The notes: a model not told the origin generated them from the sequence alone. Positions 26,532 to 35,664 are shown, numbered from the stretch's first letter. The stretch: DNA of 64,000 bases from GCA-002050365 sp031359215 (GCA_031359215.1 JANMAA010000071.1:1-64000), one strand, 5' to 3'. Translations and numbers: made by a program.

Positions 26532-26768
26532 ATTTTAATAGTTATTGCCGAAAGCATCATTCATTCTGCAAACTCTTGATTATTTAATTTATTGCAGTAT
26601 TTTAATTTTCAATCGGAATTGTCTATTTCTTTGAAACCTTTTGCAAGCATGAATAAATATAATCTATCGCAGACATCGAAAATGATTGAAGTTTAGCTTG
26701 GATATTAGTGTAATATTTGCTTGAGTTGTGAGTATTTAGAGACAGCCGCGAGAAGCACCATCAACAAA

Positions 26769-26789
26769 CTTGACAACAATACACTCAAA
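26769..26789 (+). promoter_or_regulatory. HAIR-like HspR operator overlapping the dnaK promoter
   Basis: CTTGACA-N7-ACTCAAA matches the HspR box consensus CTTGAGT-N7-ACTCAAG at 11 of 14 fixed positions with the exact 7-base spacing. It covers the -35 box and most of the spacer of the dnaK promoter, as expected of a repressor site. An HspR-like gene lies at the end of the same locus (30746-31147), which supports autoregulation. Binding is inferred. Confidence 0.72.
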
Positions 26790-26798
26790 TCTTATAAT
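26770..26798 (+). promoter_or_regulatory. Consensus sigma-70-type dnaK promoter
   Basis: TTGACA at 26770-26775 and TATAAT at 26793-26798 with an optimal 17-base spacer. Both boxes are perfect consensus. The leader to the dnaK ATG is about 75 bases. A HAIR-like HspR site overlaps the -35 box. Confidence 0.85.
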
Positions 26799-26879
26799 AT
26801 ATTTTGGCTCAACTAAAGCCGATGTTTTCTCTTATAAAAGGGTGAAGCGGAATAATTCATAATCTGGAGACTTTAAAGA

Positions 26880-28811
26880 ATGAGTAAAATTATAGGAATT
26901 GATTTAGGAACGACAAATTCGGTCGTTGCCGTGATGGAAGGCGGCGAACCGGTTGTTATTACAAATTCGGAAGGCGGACGCACGACTCCTTCGGTGGTCG
27001 CATTTACAAAAGACGGAAATCGCCTTGTCGGACAAGTTGCCAAGCGGCAGGCAGTGACGAATCCTGAAAACACGTTGTATTCGATCAAGCGTTTTATGGG
27101 ACGCAAATTTAGCGAAGTTACGGACGAAATCAAACAAGTGCCATATAAAGTGGAACGCGCTTCAAACGGCGATGTTCGGATCAACGCCGACGGCAAACAA
27201 TATAGTCCGCCGGAAATTGCGGCGATGGTTTTGCAAAAACTGAAACAGTCTGCCGAAGATTATCTTGGCGCAACTGTTACGAAAGCGGTAATCACGGTGC
27301 CGGCGTATTTTAACGACGCACAACGTCAGGCAACAAAAGACGCGGGTAAAATTGCCGGTTTAGAAGTTTTGCGAATCGTCAACGAACCGACTGCTGCCGC
27401 GCTTGCTTACGGTTTGGATAAAAAGAAAGAAGAAACGATTGCTGTTTTCGACTTCGGTGGCGGAACATTCGATATTTCCGTTTTGGAAGTAGGCGAAGGC
27501 GTGGTTGAAGTAAAATCCACCAACGGCGACACGCATTTGGGTGGCGACGACGTTGACGAAATGTTGGTTAAATGGATCATTGACGAATTCAAGAAAGATC
27601 AAGGGATTGATCTGACCAACGACAAAATGGCTTTGCAACGTCTGAAAGAAGCGGGCGAAAAAGCAAAAATCGAGTTGTCGTCGGCAATGGAAACCGAGAT
27701 CAATTTGCCGTTCATCACGGCTGACCAATCGGGACCGAAGCATCTCGTAACGAGACTGACGCGCTCGAAATTCGAGCAATTAGTTCAGCCGATTCTTGAT
27801 CGTTTAATGCCGCCGGTTAAAAAGGCGATTGAAGATGCCGGACTCGAAGCAAAAAATATTGATGAAATCGTCCTTGTCGGCGGTTCGACGCGTATTCCGA
27901 AAGTTCAGGAAATGGTCAAGGAATTTTTTGGCAAAGACCCGAACAAATCGGTCAACCCGGACGAAGTTGTAGGTTTAGGCGCAGCGGTTCAAGCCGGAGT
28001 TTTGGGTGGTGAAAAGACGGACATTCTGCTTTTGGACGTTACGCCTTTGAGTCTCGGAATCGAAACCTTGGGCGGCGTGAGTACGCAGATGATTCAGCGC
28101 AACACGACGATTCCGACGCGCAAATCGGAGATTTTCTCGACCGCTTCGGACAATCAAACTTCGGTTGAAGTTCACGTTTTGCAAGGTGAACGCCCGATGG
28201 CAAGTGATAATAAGACGCTCGGAAAATTCCATCTCGTCGGTATTCCACCGGCACCGCGCGGCGTTCCGCAAGTTGAAGTTACATTCGATATTGATGCTAA
28301 CGGCATCGTCAATGTTTCGGCGAAAGACGTTGGCACGGGACGCGAACAAAAAATTACGATTACGGCTTCGTCAGGTTTGTCGAAGGAAGAAATTGACAAA
28401 ATGATGAAGGAAGCCGAATCGCACGCCGGCGAAGACGAGAAGAAAAAAGCCGAGATCGAAGCACGAAACCGCTTGGACGGTCTTGTTTATAATGTTGAAA
28501 AAACTTTCAACGAAAATAAAGAAAAACTAGATTCAGGCGCGGCTGGCGAAATTGAAGCGGCGATTTCCGAATCTAAAACCGCTTTAGCCGGAAGTGATGC
28601 TGATGCAATGAATAGTGCGTTTGAACGATTGCAAACAGCTTCGCATAAGATTGCGGAAGTTCTTTACAGTCAAACTGCTGCAACTCCTGAAGGCGAAACT
28701 GCTGAACAAGCATCTTCGGCAAGTGCGGGAAGCGATTCGACATCTTCAAATTCGGGCGATGATAACGTCATTGATGCCGAATATGTTGATGTTGACGAAG
28801 AGAAAAAGTAA
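26880..28811 (+). CDS. dnaK: Chaperone DnaK (Hsp70)
   Basis: ATP-driven chaperone of 643 residues, normal for the family. The nucleotide-binding domain starts with IGIDLGTTNSVVAV and contains AVFDFGGGTFDISVLEVG and VLVGGSTRIPKVQ. The linker DILLLDVTPLSLGIETLGG is followed by the substrate-binding domain (about 395-510) and an alpha-helical lid. The C-terminal tail is Ser/Thr/Ala-rich and ends NVIDAEYVDVDEEKK, with the usual acidic conserved patch but no EEVD. It is the first gene of the locus and is controlled by a consensus promoter overlapped by a HAIR-like HspR site. Confidence 0.98.
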   Translation: MSKIIGIDLGTTNSVVAVMEGGEPVVITNSEGGRTTPSVVAFTKDGNRLVGQVAKRQAVTNPENTLYSIKRFMGRKFSEVTDEIKQVPYKVERASNGDVRINADGKQYSPPEIAAMVLQKLKQSAEDYLGATVTKAVITVPAYFNDAQRQATKDAGKIAGLEVLRIVNEPTAAALAYGLDKKKEETIAVFDFGGGTFDISVLEVGEGVVEVKSTNGDTHLGGDDVDEMLVKWIIDEFKKDQGIDLTNDKMALQRLKEAGEKAKIELSSAMETEINLPFITADQSGPKHLVTRLTRSKFEQLVQPILDRLMPPVKKAIEDAGLEAKNIDEIVLVGGSTRIPKVQEMVKEFFGKDPNKSVNPDEVVGLGAAVQAGVLGGEKTDILLLDVTPLSLGIETLGGVSTQMIQRNTTIPTRKSEIFSTASDNQTSVEVHVLQGERPMASDNKTLGKFHLVGIPPAPRGVPQVEVTFDIDANGIVNVSAKDVGTGREQKITITASSGLSKEEIDKMMKEAESHAGEDEKKKAEIEARNRLDGLVYNVEKTFNENKEKLDSGAAGEIEAAISESKTALAGSDADAMNSAFERLQTASHKIAEVLYSQTAATPEGETAEQASSASAGSDSTSSNSGDDNVIDAEYVDVDEEKK

Positions 28812-28849
28812 TCGATAAAAGGCAACCTATTCATTTAGCCTTTTGTTTG

Positions 28850-28896
28850 AAAATCAGCCGTTGGATTGTAATTCATTGCAGGCAACGGCTGATTTT
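28850..28896. terminator. Hairpin after dnaK
   Basis: A perfect 14-bp stem AAAATCAGCCGTTG / CAACGGCTGATTTT with a 19-base loop follows dnaK. A smaller hairpin AAAAGGC / GCCTTTT lies just before it at 28817-28844. The T-run is short (4), so this may be a partial terminator or mRNA-stabilising structure that lowers expression of the downstream toxin-antitoxin pair and dnaJ relative to dnaK. Confidence 0.65.
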
Positions 28897-28913
28897 GCGA
28901 TACTTCAAAAGTT

Positions 28914-29153
28914 ATGACAGTTCAAATTGAAATTGACGAAAAAACTTTAGCGGAAGTTGATGCGGCAATAAAAATTTTGCAGGAAAATCGTGAAGATGTT
29001 TTTCGTGAAGCATTTCTTGACTTAGCAAAAAAGAAGAAAAAAGAAGCCGAAGTTGCGCAAATATATGCCGAAGGATATGGGAAGAATCCGGTTCAGCCCG
29101 ATGAGTTTGAAATTGAAGATGAACAGATGGAAGAATTTTGGAAACAGGTATGA
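28914..29153 (+). CDS. Putative antitoxin of a MazEF/PemIK-like pair
   Basis: A 79-residue acidic protein. The N-terminus (VQIEIDEKTLAEVDAAIKIL) looks like a ribbon-helix-helix DNA-binding fold, the middle is Lys/Glu-rich, and the C-terminal tail (EFEIEDEQMEEFWKQV) is the kind of flexible tail that covers a toxin. It overlaps the next gene by ATGA, the usual arrangement for a toxin-antitoxin pair. It lies between dnaK and dnaJ. The identification rests mainly on context, because such antitoxins diverge quickly. Confidence 0.7.
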   Translation: MTVQIEIDEKTLAEVDAAIKILQENREDVFREAFLDLAKKKKKEAEVAQIYAEGYGKNPVQPDEFEIEDEQMEEFWKQV

Positions 29154-29467
29154 TACAAGGCGATATTTGTTATCATACATTCAAGTTGCCTGACAAACGC
29201 CGTCCTGTCCTGATCTTGACGCGCAGTGCCGCAATACAGAATTTAACTTGGGTGACAATTGCCCCGATTACAACCAATACCCGAAATCTTCCGACAGAAG
29301 TTTGGCTTGACGAAAGCGACGGGCTAAGTGAGATATGTGCAGTCAGCTTAGACAACATTCAAACTGTTCAGAAAGACAAACTTGGAAAAGTTTTAACACA
29401 TCTTCCCGATGAAAGGATGCAGGAAGTTTTTGAGGCGATTAAGTTCGCATTCGGATTTGATAAATAA
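29150..29467 (+). CDS. Putative MazF/PemK-family endoribonuclease toxin
   Basis: A 105-residue protein with the MazF-type pattern: MIQGDICYHTF at the N-terminus, PDKRRPVLILTR (the conserved R-P-V strand), then TWVTIAPITTNTRNLPTEVWL with the Thr of the active site, and AVSLDNIQTVQKDKL. MazF-type toxins cut mRNA. I chose the ATG at 29150, which overlaps the antitoxin stop, over an upstream TTG. It ends 9 bases before dnaJ, so it sits inside the chaperone operon. Confidence 0.82.
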   Translation: MIQGDICYHTFKLPDKRRPVLILTRSAAIQNLTWVTIAPITTNTRNLPTEVWLDESDGLSEICAVSLDNIQTVQKDKLGKVLTHLPDERMQEVFEAIKFAFGFDK

Positions 29468-29476
29468 ATTCCAGAA

Positions 29477-30634
29477 ATGGCAAAAAAAGATTATTACCAA
29501 ACACTCGGCGTAAAAAAAGACGCAAAAGCGGACGAAATAAAAAAATCGTATCGCAAATTGGCGCGTAAATATCATCCTGACGTAAATCCGAATGATAAAA
29601 CTGCCGAGGAAAAATTTAAGGAAATTCAGGAAGCCTACGATGTTTTGTCGGACGAGAAAAAACGCAAGGTTTTTGATCGTTTCGGATATTACGCCGATAA
29701 TCTCGATGTAAATTCGCCTTATGCAACAGGCGCAAGTGGAAGTTCCGGCGGCACGGGCGGTTTTGATTTTTCCGGTTTCGATTTTGAACCCGGCGGTAGC
29801 GGCAGTTCTTCGTCGAGTTTTCGTGATATTTTTTCCGATCTTTTCAGCGGCGGCGCAAAACGTGAACCTGAACCTCCGCGTCCGCAACCGAAAAAAGGCA
29901 AAGATATTGAAATACCTTTGGCATTGAGTTTTGAAGAATCGGTTACAGGATTGACAACTAATATTACAGTTAATCGTTCCGAACAATGTTCGCGTTGCCA
30001 AGGTGCGGGCGACACGGGCGGTCCGGTCGTGGTTTGTTCCACTTGCAAAGGCACCGGACAAGTACAAAGAAGTGGCGGACGACTGCAATTTTCGCAAACC
30101 TGTCCTGATTGCGAGGGAACAGGTCGCCGCCGGCAACCGTGTTCACTCTGTAACGGCAAAGGTGTTACGCCGAAAACGGAACAGGTAAAAATTCGGATTC
30201 CGGCAGGCGTTGATACCGGATCAAGGGTGCGGATTCCGAAAAAAGGTGAAGGCGGCAGACTCGGCGCACCGCCCGGAGATTTATTTATTCTGACTAATGT
30301 CGGCAAACATCGCTATTTTACACGCAAGGGCGATAATATTTATGTTATTGTGCCGATAACCGTGCCGGAAGCAGCACTCGGAGCAAAAATCGAAGTGCCG
30401 ACGGTTGAAGGAAAAGCACAATTAAAAATTCCGGCAGGAACGGAATCAGGACAGAAGTTTCGCTTGCGTGAACGCGGTTTTCCTTCTTTGCGAAATCCGA
30501 ATCTGCGCGGCGACCAATTTGTCGAGGTGAAAATAACTTTGCCGCGTGTTATCAGCGAAGAAACTAAAGACATTTTGCGAAACTTTGAAAAAGCCAACTC
30601 GGAAAGCCCACGGCGAGTTATGGGATTGGAATGA
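29477..30634 (+). CDS. dnaJ: Co-chaperone DnaJ (Hsp40)
   Basis: Full-length DnaJ of 385 residues. The J domain (about 4-70) contains YHPDVNP with the HPD motif. A Gly/Ser/Phe-rich region follows (75-125). The zinc-finger domain has four CxxCxGxG repeats (CSRCQGAG, CSTCKGTG, CPDCEGTG, CSLCNGKG), and two C-terminal substrate-binding domains end the chain. It stimulates DnaK ATPase and hands over unfolded clients. It lies downstream of dnaK with a toxin-antitoxin pair in between; grpE is not in the window. Confidence 0.97.
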   Translation: MAKKDYYQTLGVKKDAKADEIKKSYRKLARKYHPDVNPNDKTAEEKFKEIQEAYDVLSDEKKRKVFDRFGYYADNLDVNSPYATGASGSSGGTGGFDFSGFDFEPGGSGSSSSSFRDIFSDLFSGGAKREPEPPRPQPKKGKDIEIPLALSFEESVTGLTTNITVNRSEQCSRCQGAGDTGGPVVVCSTCKGTGQVQRSGGRLQFSQTCPDCEGTGRRRQPCSLCNGKGVTPKTEQVKIRIPAGVDTGSRVRIPKKGEGGRLGAPPGDLFILTNVGKHRYFTRKGDNIYVIVPITVPEAALGAKIEVPTVEGKAQLKIPAGTESGQKFRLRERGFPSLRNPNLRGDQFVEVKITLPRVISEETKDILRNFEKANSESPRRVMGLE

Positions 30635-30642
30635 GTTTGAAG

Positions 30643-30739
30643 AGTCCAAAGAGTCTGGAGAGTGTAATTAAAAAAGTTGTAAATTAAGTGGTTTTCGACT
30701 CTCAAAACACTCTGGACTTTCCAAACTCCCGGACTTTAA
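30643..30739. repeat. Repeat-rich spacer between dnaJ and hspR
   Basis: Short units around GAGTCCAAAGAGTC recur here, and the right half carries the reverse complement (ACTCTGGACTTT), so the 97-base spacer can fold imperfectly. It belongs to the same general class of GGACTTT-type tracts seen elsewhere in the window. No gene is visible. Confidence 0.5.
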
Positions 30740-30745
30740 GGTTGT

Positions 30746-31147
30746 ATGAAAAAGAAAATCAAAACTTACACAATCAGCGCAGTAGCGGAACTTTTTGAAA
30801 TTCATCCGCAAACTTTGCGGTTGTATGAACGCGAAGGTTTACTTAAACCTTCGCGTTCAGAAGGAAATACGCGCCTCTATGAAGATGCCGACATTGAGCG
30901 GCTTGAGATAATTTTATCGCTAACGCGCGATTTGGGCGTTAATTTGGCAGGTGTTGAAATTATTCTCAATATGCGCGAAAAAATGGATACGATGCAACGC
31001 GAATTTGAACGCTTTGTCGAGTATTTACGCACTCACGCCGACGAATTTTCACAATCAAGCGAAATGTTTTCCGATTCTGAAGCCTTAATTCCGATTTCGC
31101 GGCTAAGTGTTACTCAATTTACCTATAAACGCGGCGACGATGAATAA
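30746..31147 (+). CDS. hspR: MerR-family heat-shock repressor, HspR-like
   Basis: A 133-residue MerR-type regulator. The winged helix-turn-helix is at residues 6-75 (YTISAVAELFEIHPQTLRLYE, REGLLKPSRSEGNTRLYEDADIERL), and a short helical region (80-115) replaces an effector-binding domain. This is the size and form of HspR, which represses dnaK operons at HAIR sites, usually with DnaK as co-repressor. A HAIR-like site overlaps the dnaK promoter. I infer that the gene closes the locus and regulates it. Confidence 0.85.
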   Translation: MKKKIKTYTISAVAELFEIHPQTLRLYEREGLLKPSRSEGNTRLYEDADIERLEIILSLTRDLGVNLAGVEIILNMREKMDTMQREFERFVEYLRTHADEFSQSSEMFSDSEALIPISRLSVTQFTYKRGDDE

Positions 31148-31261
31148 TTAAGAATTCTTTAACCCCAAAACCTCTGCTCATCTCTTTACAATTTGAGTTT
31201 TTAAAGTCAAAATACTCCGTCAAAAAAATAATCCCCGTCAGTAATTATCTGGAGACTATAA

Positions 31262-34200
31262 ATGAAAAATTTATTTGGAAGGCTTGCGCTTTCACTTGCT
31301 GTTGTTTTTTTACTATTTGTTGTTTTTATCACGACAGTTTTTTCTCAAGACTTGGACGATGTAACAATTAATGGGAAAGTAGCCGATTCAAACAACGCGC
31401 CCATTGTCGGCGCAACCGTTACGGCAACGCGAGTCGAAACCGGTGATGAACGCACTTTTGTAACCAATGATGAGGGACGTTATCGAATTATCGAACTTAA
31501 ACCCGGGCTTTATAAAGTTAAGGTAGCGGCAAACGGATTCGGAACGAAAGAAAGAACCGATATTCAGACAATTTCAGCCCAAAGCATTCAACTCGATTTC
31601 ATTCTCGCTCCGGCTGATGTCGTCGCCGAACAAATAGTTACCATCGAAGCCGATACTTCGGCGATTGACACAACGCGAACGATTGTCGGCGGAACGATTG
31701 CCGGACGCGACATCGAGGAAATTCCCAATAATTCGCGCAATCCGCTCGATCTTGTTCTAACGCTTGGAGGCACTTCCGAAGAAGCACTTTCAACTCGCAA
31801 TTTGGCGGAAGACCGGAACGTAACTAACGCGACTGCTCCGGCTGAACAAGGGAATTTTTCGCTGTCCGGCGGTGTTTCATATTCAAATAATATTACGATT
31901 GACGGCTTGGACAACAACGACGATCTCGCGGCAAATGTCCGTTTTCAGCCGTCGCTCGAATCTATCGAAGAAGTTCAGGTTATTACTAATCAATTTTCCG
32001 CCGAATACGGAAGGGCTTCCGGCGGAAGAATAAACTTGCGGACACGAAGCGGCACAAACCGTCTGCGCGGACGCGCATTTTTCTTTTTCCGCGACGACAA
32101 TTTGAACGCGAATTCTTTTTATAACAACAGTCGCGGATTTGCGCGGCTTCCGCTAACCGATTACAATCCGGGATTTACACTTAGCGGTCCGGTCGTTTTG
32201 CCAAAAATTTACGATGGACACAACCGGACATTTTTTTCATTTGCTTATGAATATGACAATCTAACCGACACTACATTTATCAATACCTTTGTGCCTTTAG
32301 TTTCAAACCCGCGTTTTCCGCTTCCGGCTGGAAACGCCGCGTGTCCGGTCATAGCGTGCGGCGACCTGGCGGCATATAATGTTCTTTTTTCGACACCTAA
32401 TACTGACCACATCGTTACCGCAAAAATTGACCATAGATTGTATTCAAAAAACGATTTTACGATTGGCTATCAGTTAGGACGAAGAAAAAATCGCCGAACC
32501 AGAGGATCAACTACCACGCGTCTTGACGATGCGCTTCAGGCGAGAAATACCAATAGCGATGCTATTAACTTTACGGATAATCACATATTTAACGGAAGAA
32601 CCGTCAATCAATTTCGCTTTCAATACTCGATTTTCGAGCCGAGTTTTCAAACCGACACACCAAATGAGCCGGTTGTTTTAATCGGTTACACGAACCCTGA
32701 AACAGGCGCAGCTCAAACATTAATTGCGGGCAATTCGACGGCTTCCGGCGGCAACAACGAATCATTTCCGATAAGCCGCCGCGAAACACGCTATCAGTTT
32801 CAAGAAACAATGACTTATCTGGTTGGAGGACATTCACTTAAAGGCGGTTTTGACATTCAAAATATCCGCTCCGCTGCAACGGATTTGAGCGATGCCACCG
32901 GCACATTTAATTTTACTAATGTCACCACGTTTCAATCGAATACTTTATCGAGATTCAGACTGAATTTCGGGACAGGTTCGGATGTTAAAAACAATTATAC
33001 GGGAATCTTTTTTAACGATGAATTCAAACTTCGTTCAAATCTGACTTTGAATCTCGGACTTCGCTACGAGCGCGAATCGAGCGTTGCTGATAACAATAAT
33101 TTCGGTCCGCGAATCGGCATTGCGTGGTCGCCGTTCAAAAACAGCAAAGGCGTTATTCGATTCGGCACCGGTATTTTCTACAATCGGACATTGCTTCGCA
33201 CCATCGGTAATTTTATCCAAAACGCCACCGGCGTTGTGCCGTTCGACACGAATACGATTGGCACAGCTGCTACTGATACGCGCCGAACCGCTATTCTTAA
33301 TGCTCTTTCTCAACGATTTCCAACTTCGTTTGCTTCCGAAGCGGAATTGCACACGCTTGTCGCCAATGTTTGCGCTACTGTCGTAACCACATTCACTTGC
33401 AACAGTAACACCGGCTTTATTTTGAATCAGGGCAGTGCAGGCAATCCGTTGCGGTCGGTTGACGCAAATTTGAAAATTCCAGAAAGCTATCAATTCAACA
33501 TCGGTTTTGAACGCCAAATCTCGAAAGGTCTGGTTTTTGAAGCCAATTATACTTGGAACAAAACGGTTCGATTATGGCGCGACCGCAATATCAATGCGCC
33601 GGTTTTGCCCAGCGGTTTTGCCGATTGGACGGCGTATCTGGTAGCAAATCCGTTCCAACTTTCTCCAACCAGACGATATACGTTTTATCTCGGTTCGAGC
33701 AACGATGGAGTCGGACTTGCGACAGCGGCGAATGGAACAACAACTTGTGCAGTTACAACTGTCAATTGTTTTGTGAATTTAAATACGATCAGCACCGTAG
33801 CAACAACTCCAGTCGTTGCCGTGCCGGGAAATAATAATAATGCCACCGGCGGACCGATAGGCATTGCTTTGGCGGCAATCGCACAGTTTAGACCGAATCA
33901 GAATTTTGAAGAACAATCGCGCATCGGTTCGATTGGTGAAGCGTTTTATCAAGGTTTGATTCTTGAATTGCGTTCCCGTCTGCGAAAATTCGGGAGTAGC
34001 GGCTTTGGCGCAAGTTTTCGCTTTAACTACACGCTTTCTTCAACCAAAGACGACGGCTTGAATAACACGGCAAATGCTGAAATAAACGGCGATTTCGAGC
34101 GTGAATTTACGCGCACTATTCAGGATCGCCGCCATCGAATCGCGTTTTCCGGTTCTTTTGATACACCGTTTTGGCTTGGCAAATTGCGCTTTGCGCCGCT

Positions 34201-34684
34201 ATTTCGTGCCGGAAGTTCCGCACCGTTCAGTCTCGGCAATGGCGGCAGAGACCGCAACCTTGACGATTTGGGAACTGACCGACTCAATTTTAGTGGAAAT
34301 CTTGCCGACATCGTTTCGCGCAATCCGGGTTCACCGTTTCCGGAAGCACTTGCGGCACAATTCTCGCTGGCACCGATTGGCGCAAGAGGCGGAAACTTAC
34401 CGCGCAATGCCGGCACCGGACCATCGTTCTTTACTTTCGATTTGAACATAACACGCGAATTTCGTTTGACCGAAAAAGTGAGACTTCGTCCGGTTATTGA
34501 ATTTGATAATATTTTGAATGCCTCAGTTTTCAATTACGGGGCAGCGTTTATTGATTTTACCGCTTTGCGAAATGACGGAACGCCGCCTACTGCCGCTCAG
34601 ATTTTAGCGCGAAATAATTTCCTTGTGCCGACGCGAACCTTCCGACAGCGGGAAATTCGACTCGGAATGCGATTTGATTTCTAG
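31262..34684 (+). CDS. Oar-like TonB-dependent receptor with carboxypeptidase-regulatory domain
   Basis: Outer-membrane protein of 1140 residues with a signal peptide (1-30, ending TVFSQ). A carboxypeptidase-regulatory-like (CnaB-type) beta-sandwich follows at about 36-120 (GKVADSNNAPIVGATVTATR). A plug domain at about 135-260 has TIDGLDNNDD and QFSAEYGRASGGRINLRTRSGTNR. A 22-strand-type barrel fills the rest, ending IRLGMRFDF with an aromatic C-terminal residue. Acidobacteria carry many such Oar-like receptors, probably for large ligands. The ligand is unknown. It is transcribed alone and ends in a strong hairpin. Confidence 0.92.
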   Translation: MKNLFGRLALSLAVVFLLFVVFITTVFSQDLDDVTINGKVADSNNAPIVGATVTATRVETGDERTFVTNDEGRYRIIELKPGLYKVKVAANGFGTKERTDIQTISAQSIQLDFILAPADVVAEQIVTIEADTSAIDTTRTIVGGTIAGRDIEEIPNNSRNPLDLVLTLGGTSEEALSTRNLAEDRNVTNATAPAEQGNFSLSGGVSYSNNITIDGLDNNDDLAANVRFQPSLESIEEVQVITNQFSAEYGRASGGRINLRTRSGTNRLRGRAFFFFRDDNLNANSFYNNSRGFARLPLTDYNPGFTLSGPVVLPKIYDGHNRTFFSFAYEYDNLTDTTFINTFVPLVSNPRFPLPAGNAACPVIACGDLAAYNVLFSTPNTDHIVTAKIDHRLYSKNDFTIGYQLGRRKNRRTRGSTTTRLDDALQARNTNSDAINFTDNHIFNGRTVNQFRFQYSIFEPSFQTDTPNEPVVLIGYTNPETGAAQTLIAGNSTASGGNNESFPISRRETRYQFQETMTYLVGGHSLKGGFDIQNIRSAATDLSDATGTFNFTNVTTFQSNTLSRFRLNFGTGSDVKNNYTGIFFNDEFKLRSNLTLNLGLRYERESSVADNNNFGPRIGIAWSPFKNSKGVIRFGTGIFYNRTLLRTIGNFIQNATGVVPFDTNTIGTAATDTRRTAILNALSQRFPTSFASEAELHTLVANVCATVVTTFTCNSNTGFILNQGSAGNPLRSVDANLKIPESYQFNIGFERQISKGLVFEANYTWNKTVRLWRDRNINAPVLPSGFADWTAYLVANPFQLSPTRRYTFYLGSSNDGVGLATAANGTTTCAVTTVNCFVNLNTISTVATTPVVAVPGNNNNATGGPIGIALAAIAQFRPNQNFEEQSRIGSIGEAFYQGLILELRSRLRKFGSSGFGASFRFNYTLSSTKDDGLNNTANAEINGDFEREFTRTIQDRRHRIAFSGSFDTPFWLGKLRFAPLFRAGSSAPFSLGNGGRDRNLDDLGTDRLNFSGNLADIVSRNPGSPFPEALAAQFSLAPIGARGGNLPRNAGTGPSFFTFDLNITREFRLTEKVRLRPVIEFDNILNASVFNYGAAFIDFTALRNDGTPPTAAQILARNNFLVPTRTFRQREIRLGMRFDF

Positions 34685-34706
34685 AATTGTTGGCAAATTA
34701 ACTGAC

Positions 34707-34747
34707 AAAAGCGGGATTGTTTTTATTAGCAATCCTGCTTTTTTTTG
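34707..34747 (+). terminator. Rho-independent terminator after the Oar-like gene
   Basis: AAAAGCGGGATTG / CAATCCTGCTTTT forms a 13-bp stem with one G-U pair and a 10-base loop, followed by a long T-run. Confidence 0.9.
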
Positions 34748-34826
34748 ATGAAAAATTTTTGATGACTAATCACTATCAAATATGTTAGTTTTAAAATGTT
34801 GAACAATTTTGTTTTTCAAAAGAATT

Positions 34827-35606
34827 ATGAACGAAGTTTTAGAACAATCCGTAAATACGGGAAAACTACAAAATCCTTTCACCGAAGTTTCCGTCGAATC
34901 GGTCTTGCTTGATGCCGACCTTTTTGTTAAATATCGTTCACCGGAAAAGGCTTTTACTTTGTTGCGTGAATCGATGGAACGCAGCCCGCGCTCGATTCCT
35001 CTGCGCGAAAAGATGCGTGAAATTTGTATTTCACAGAAAAATATGGACGAAGCCGCCAAACAATGTCTGGCACTCGTTAGCTTATACATCGGGCGCGAAG
35101 ATTTCAGTTTGGCGTATGATCGTCTGCAGGAAGCTAAACTGCTTGATCCGCGTATTTCGGTTGCGCCCGGACTCGAAGCGATTCGGCAAGGTCGCCGTCC
35201 TGATTTTGCTACTACACGCGATAAAAAACCGCAAAAAATTCGCACCGATGTTACGTTTGCCGGAAATCTGGCGTATGTTAGCATTTTCGATGCCGTGCAG
35301 GTGATTGAAAATTCACGAATGACCGGCTTACTGGTCGTAAAATCCGACCGCTATTTAGCGAGTGTTTCCTTCAACGAAGGCAAGATCGTCGATGCCGAAT
35401 GCAATGGGCAAAGCGGTATTGCGGCTTTTCGTATAATTATAGAACTCAATAGCGGCACATTTGAATTTACCACTTCCGAATACGACTTTCCGATTGCTCT
35501 CGCCGTTTCAAGCAACACCAATTTTCTGCTCGACGTTTTAACCGAACTCGATAACGAAAAAGCCGAAAAACAAGGCTTGCGTAACTTGAGCGACGAAGAC
35601 CTGTAA
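34827..35606 (+). CDS. TPR/DUF4388 protein
   Basis: A 259-residue cytoplasmic protein. The N-terminal half (about 20-115) contains two or three TPR-like helices (VLLDADLFVKYRSPEKAFTLL). The C-terminal half (about 145-240) is a DUF4388/PatA-like domain: FAGNLAYVSIFDAVQVIENSRMTGLLVV and SVSFNEGKIVDAECNGQSG. DUF4388 proteins are linked to signal transduction in Deltaproteobacteria and Acidobacteria but lack a defined activity. I chose ATG 34827 (MNEVLEQS) over an upstream start that would add six unlikely residues. It precedes smc on the same strand with a terminator between. Confidence 0.8.
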   Translation: MNEVLEQSVNTGKLQNPFTEVSVESVLLDADLFVKYRSPEKAFTLLRESMERSPRSIPLREKMREICISQKNMDEAAKQCLALVSLYIGREDFSLAYDRLQEAKLLDPRISVAPGLEAIRQGRRPDFATTRDKKPQKIRTDVTFAGNLAYVSIFDAVQVIENSRMTGLLVVKSDRYLASVSFNEGKIVDAECNGQSGIAAFRIIIELNSGTFEFTTSEYDFPIALAVSSNTNFLLDVLTELDNEKAEKQGLRNLSDEDL

Positions 35607-35619
35607 AGCGAAAAAAATT

Positions 35620-35664
35620 AAAGGGAAAAGCAGTTCAGGGAAACTCGAACCGGATTTTCCCTTT
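35620..35664 (+). terminator. Terminator between the DUF4388 gene and smc
   Basis: AAAGGGAAAA (35620-35629) pairs with TTTTCCCTTT (35655-35664) around a 25-base loop, followed by TCATTT. The T-run is short, so termination strength is uncertain. Confidence 0.65.

Larger units (their letters stand above)
26532..26879. other. Divergent intergenic region upstream of dnaK
   Basis: These 348 AT-rich bases separate the ABC ATPase gene (minus) from dnaK (plus). Besides the dnaK promoter and the HAIR-like site described separately, a second perfect half-site CTTGAGT occurs at 26720-26726, about 50 bases upstream of the first. No additional gene is seen. Confidence 0.6.

Noticed and set aside
29138..29149. 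TTG start four codons upstream for the MazF-like toxin
   Set aside because: ATG 29150 overlaps the antitoxin stop (ATGA) and gives the family-like N-terminus MIQGD.
29719..30306. 195-codon open frame antisense to dnaJ
   Set aside because: Its Pro/Ser-rich product mirrors the Gly-rich and Cys-rich coding strand of dnaJ, and it has no ribosome binding site.
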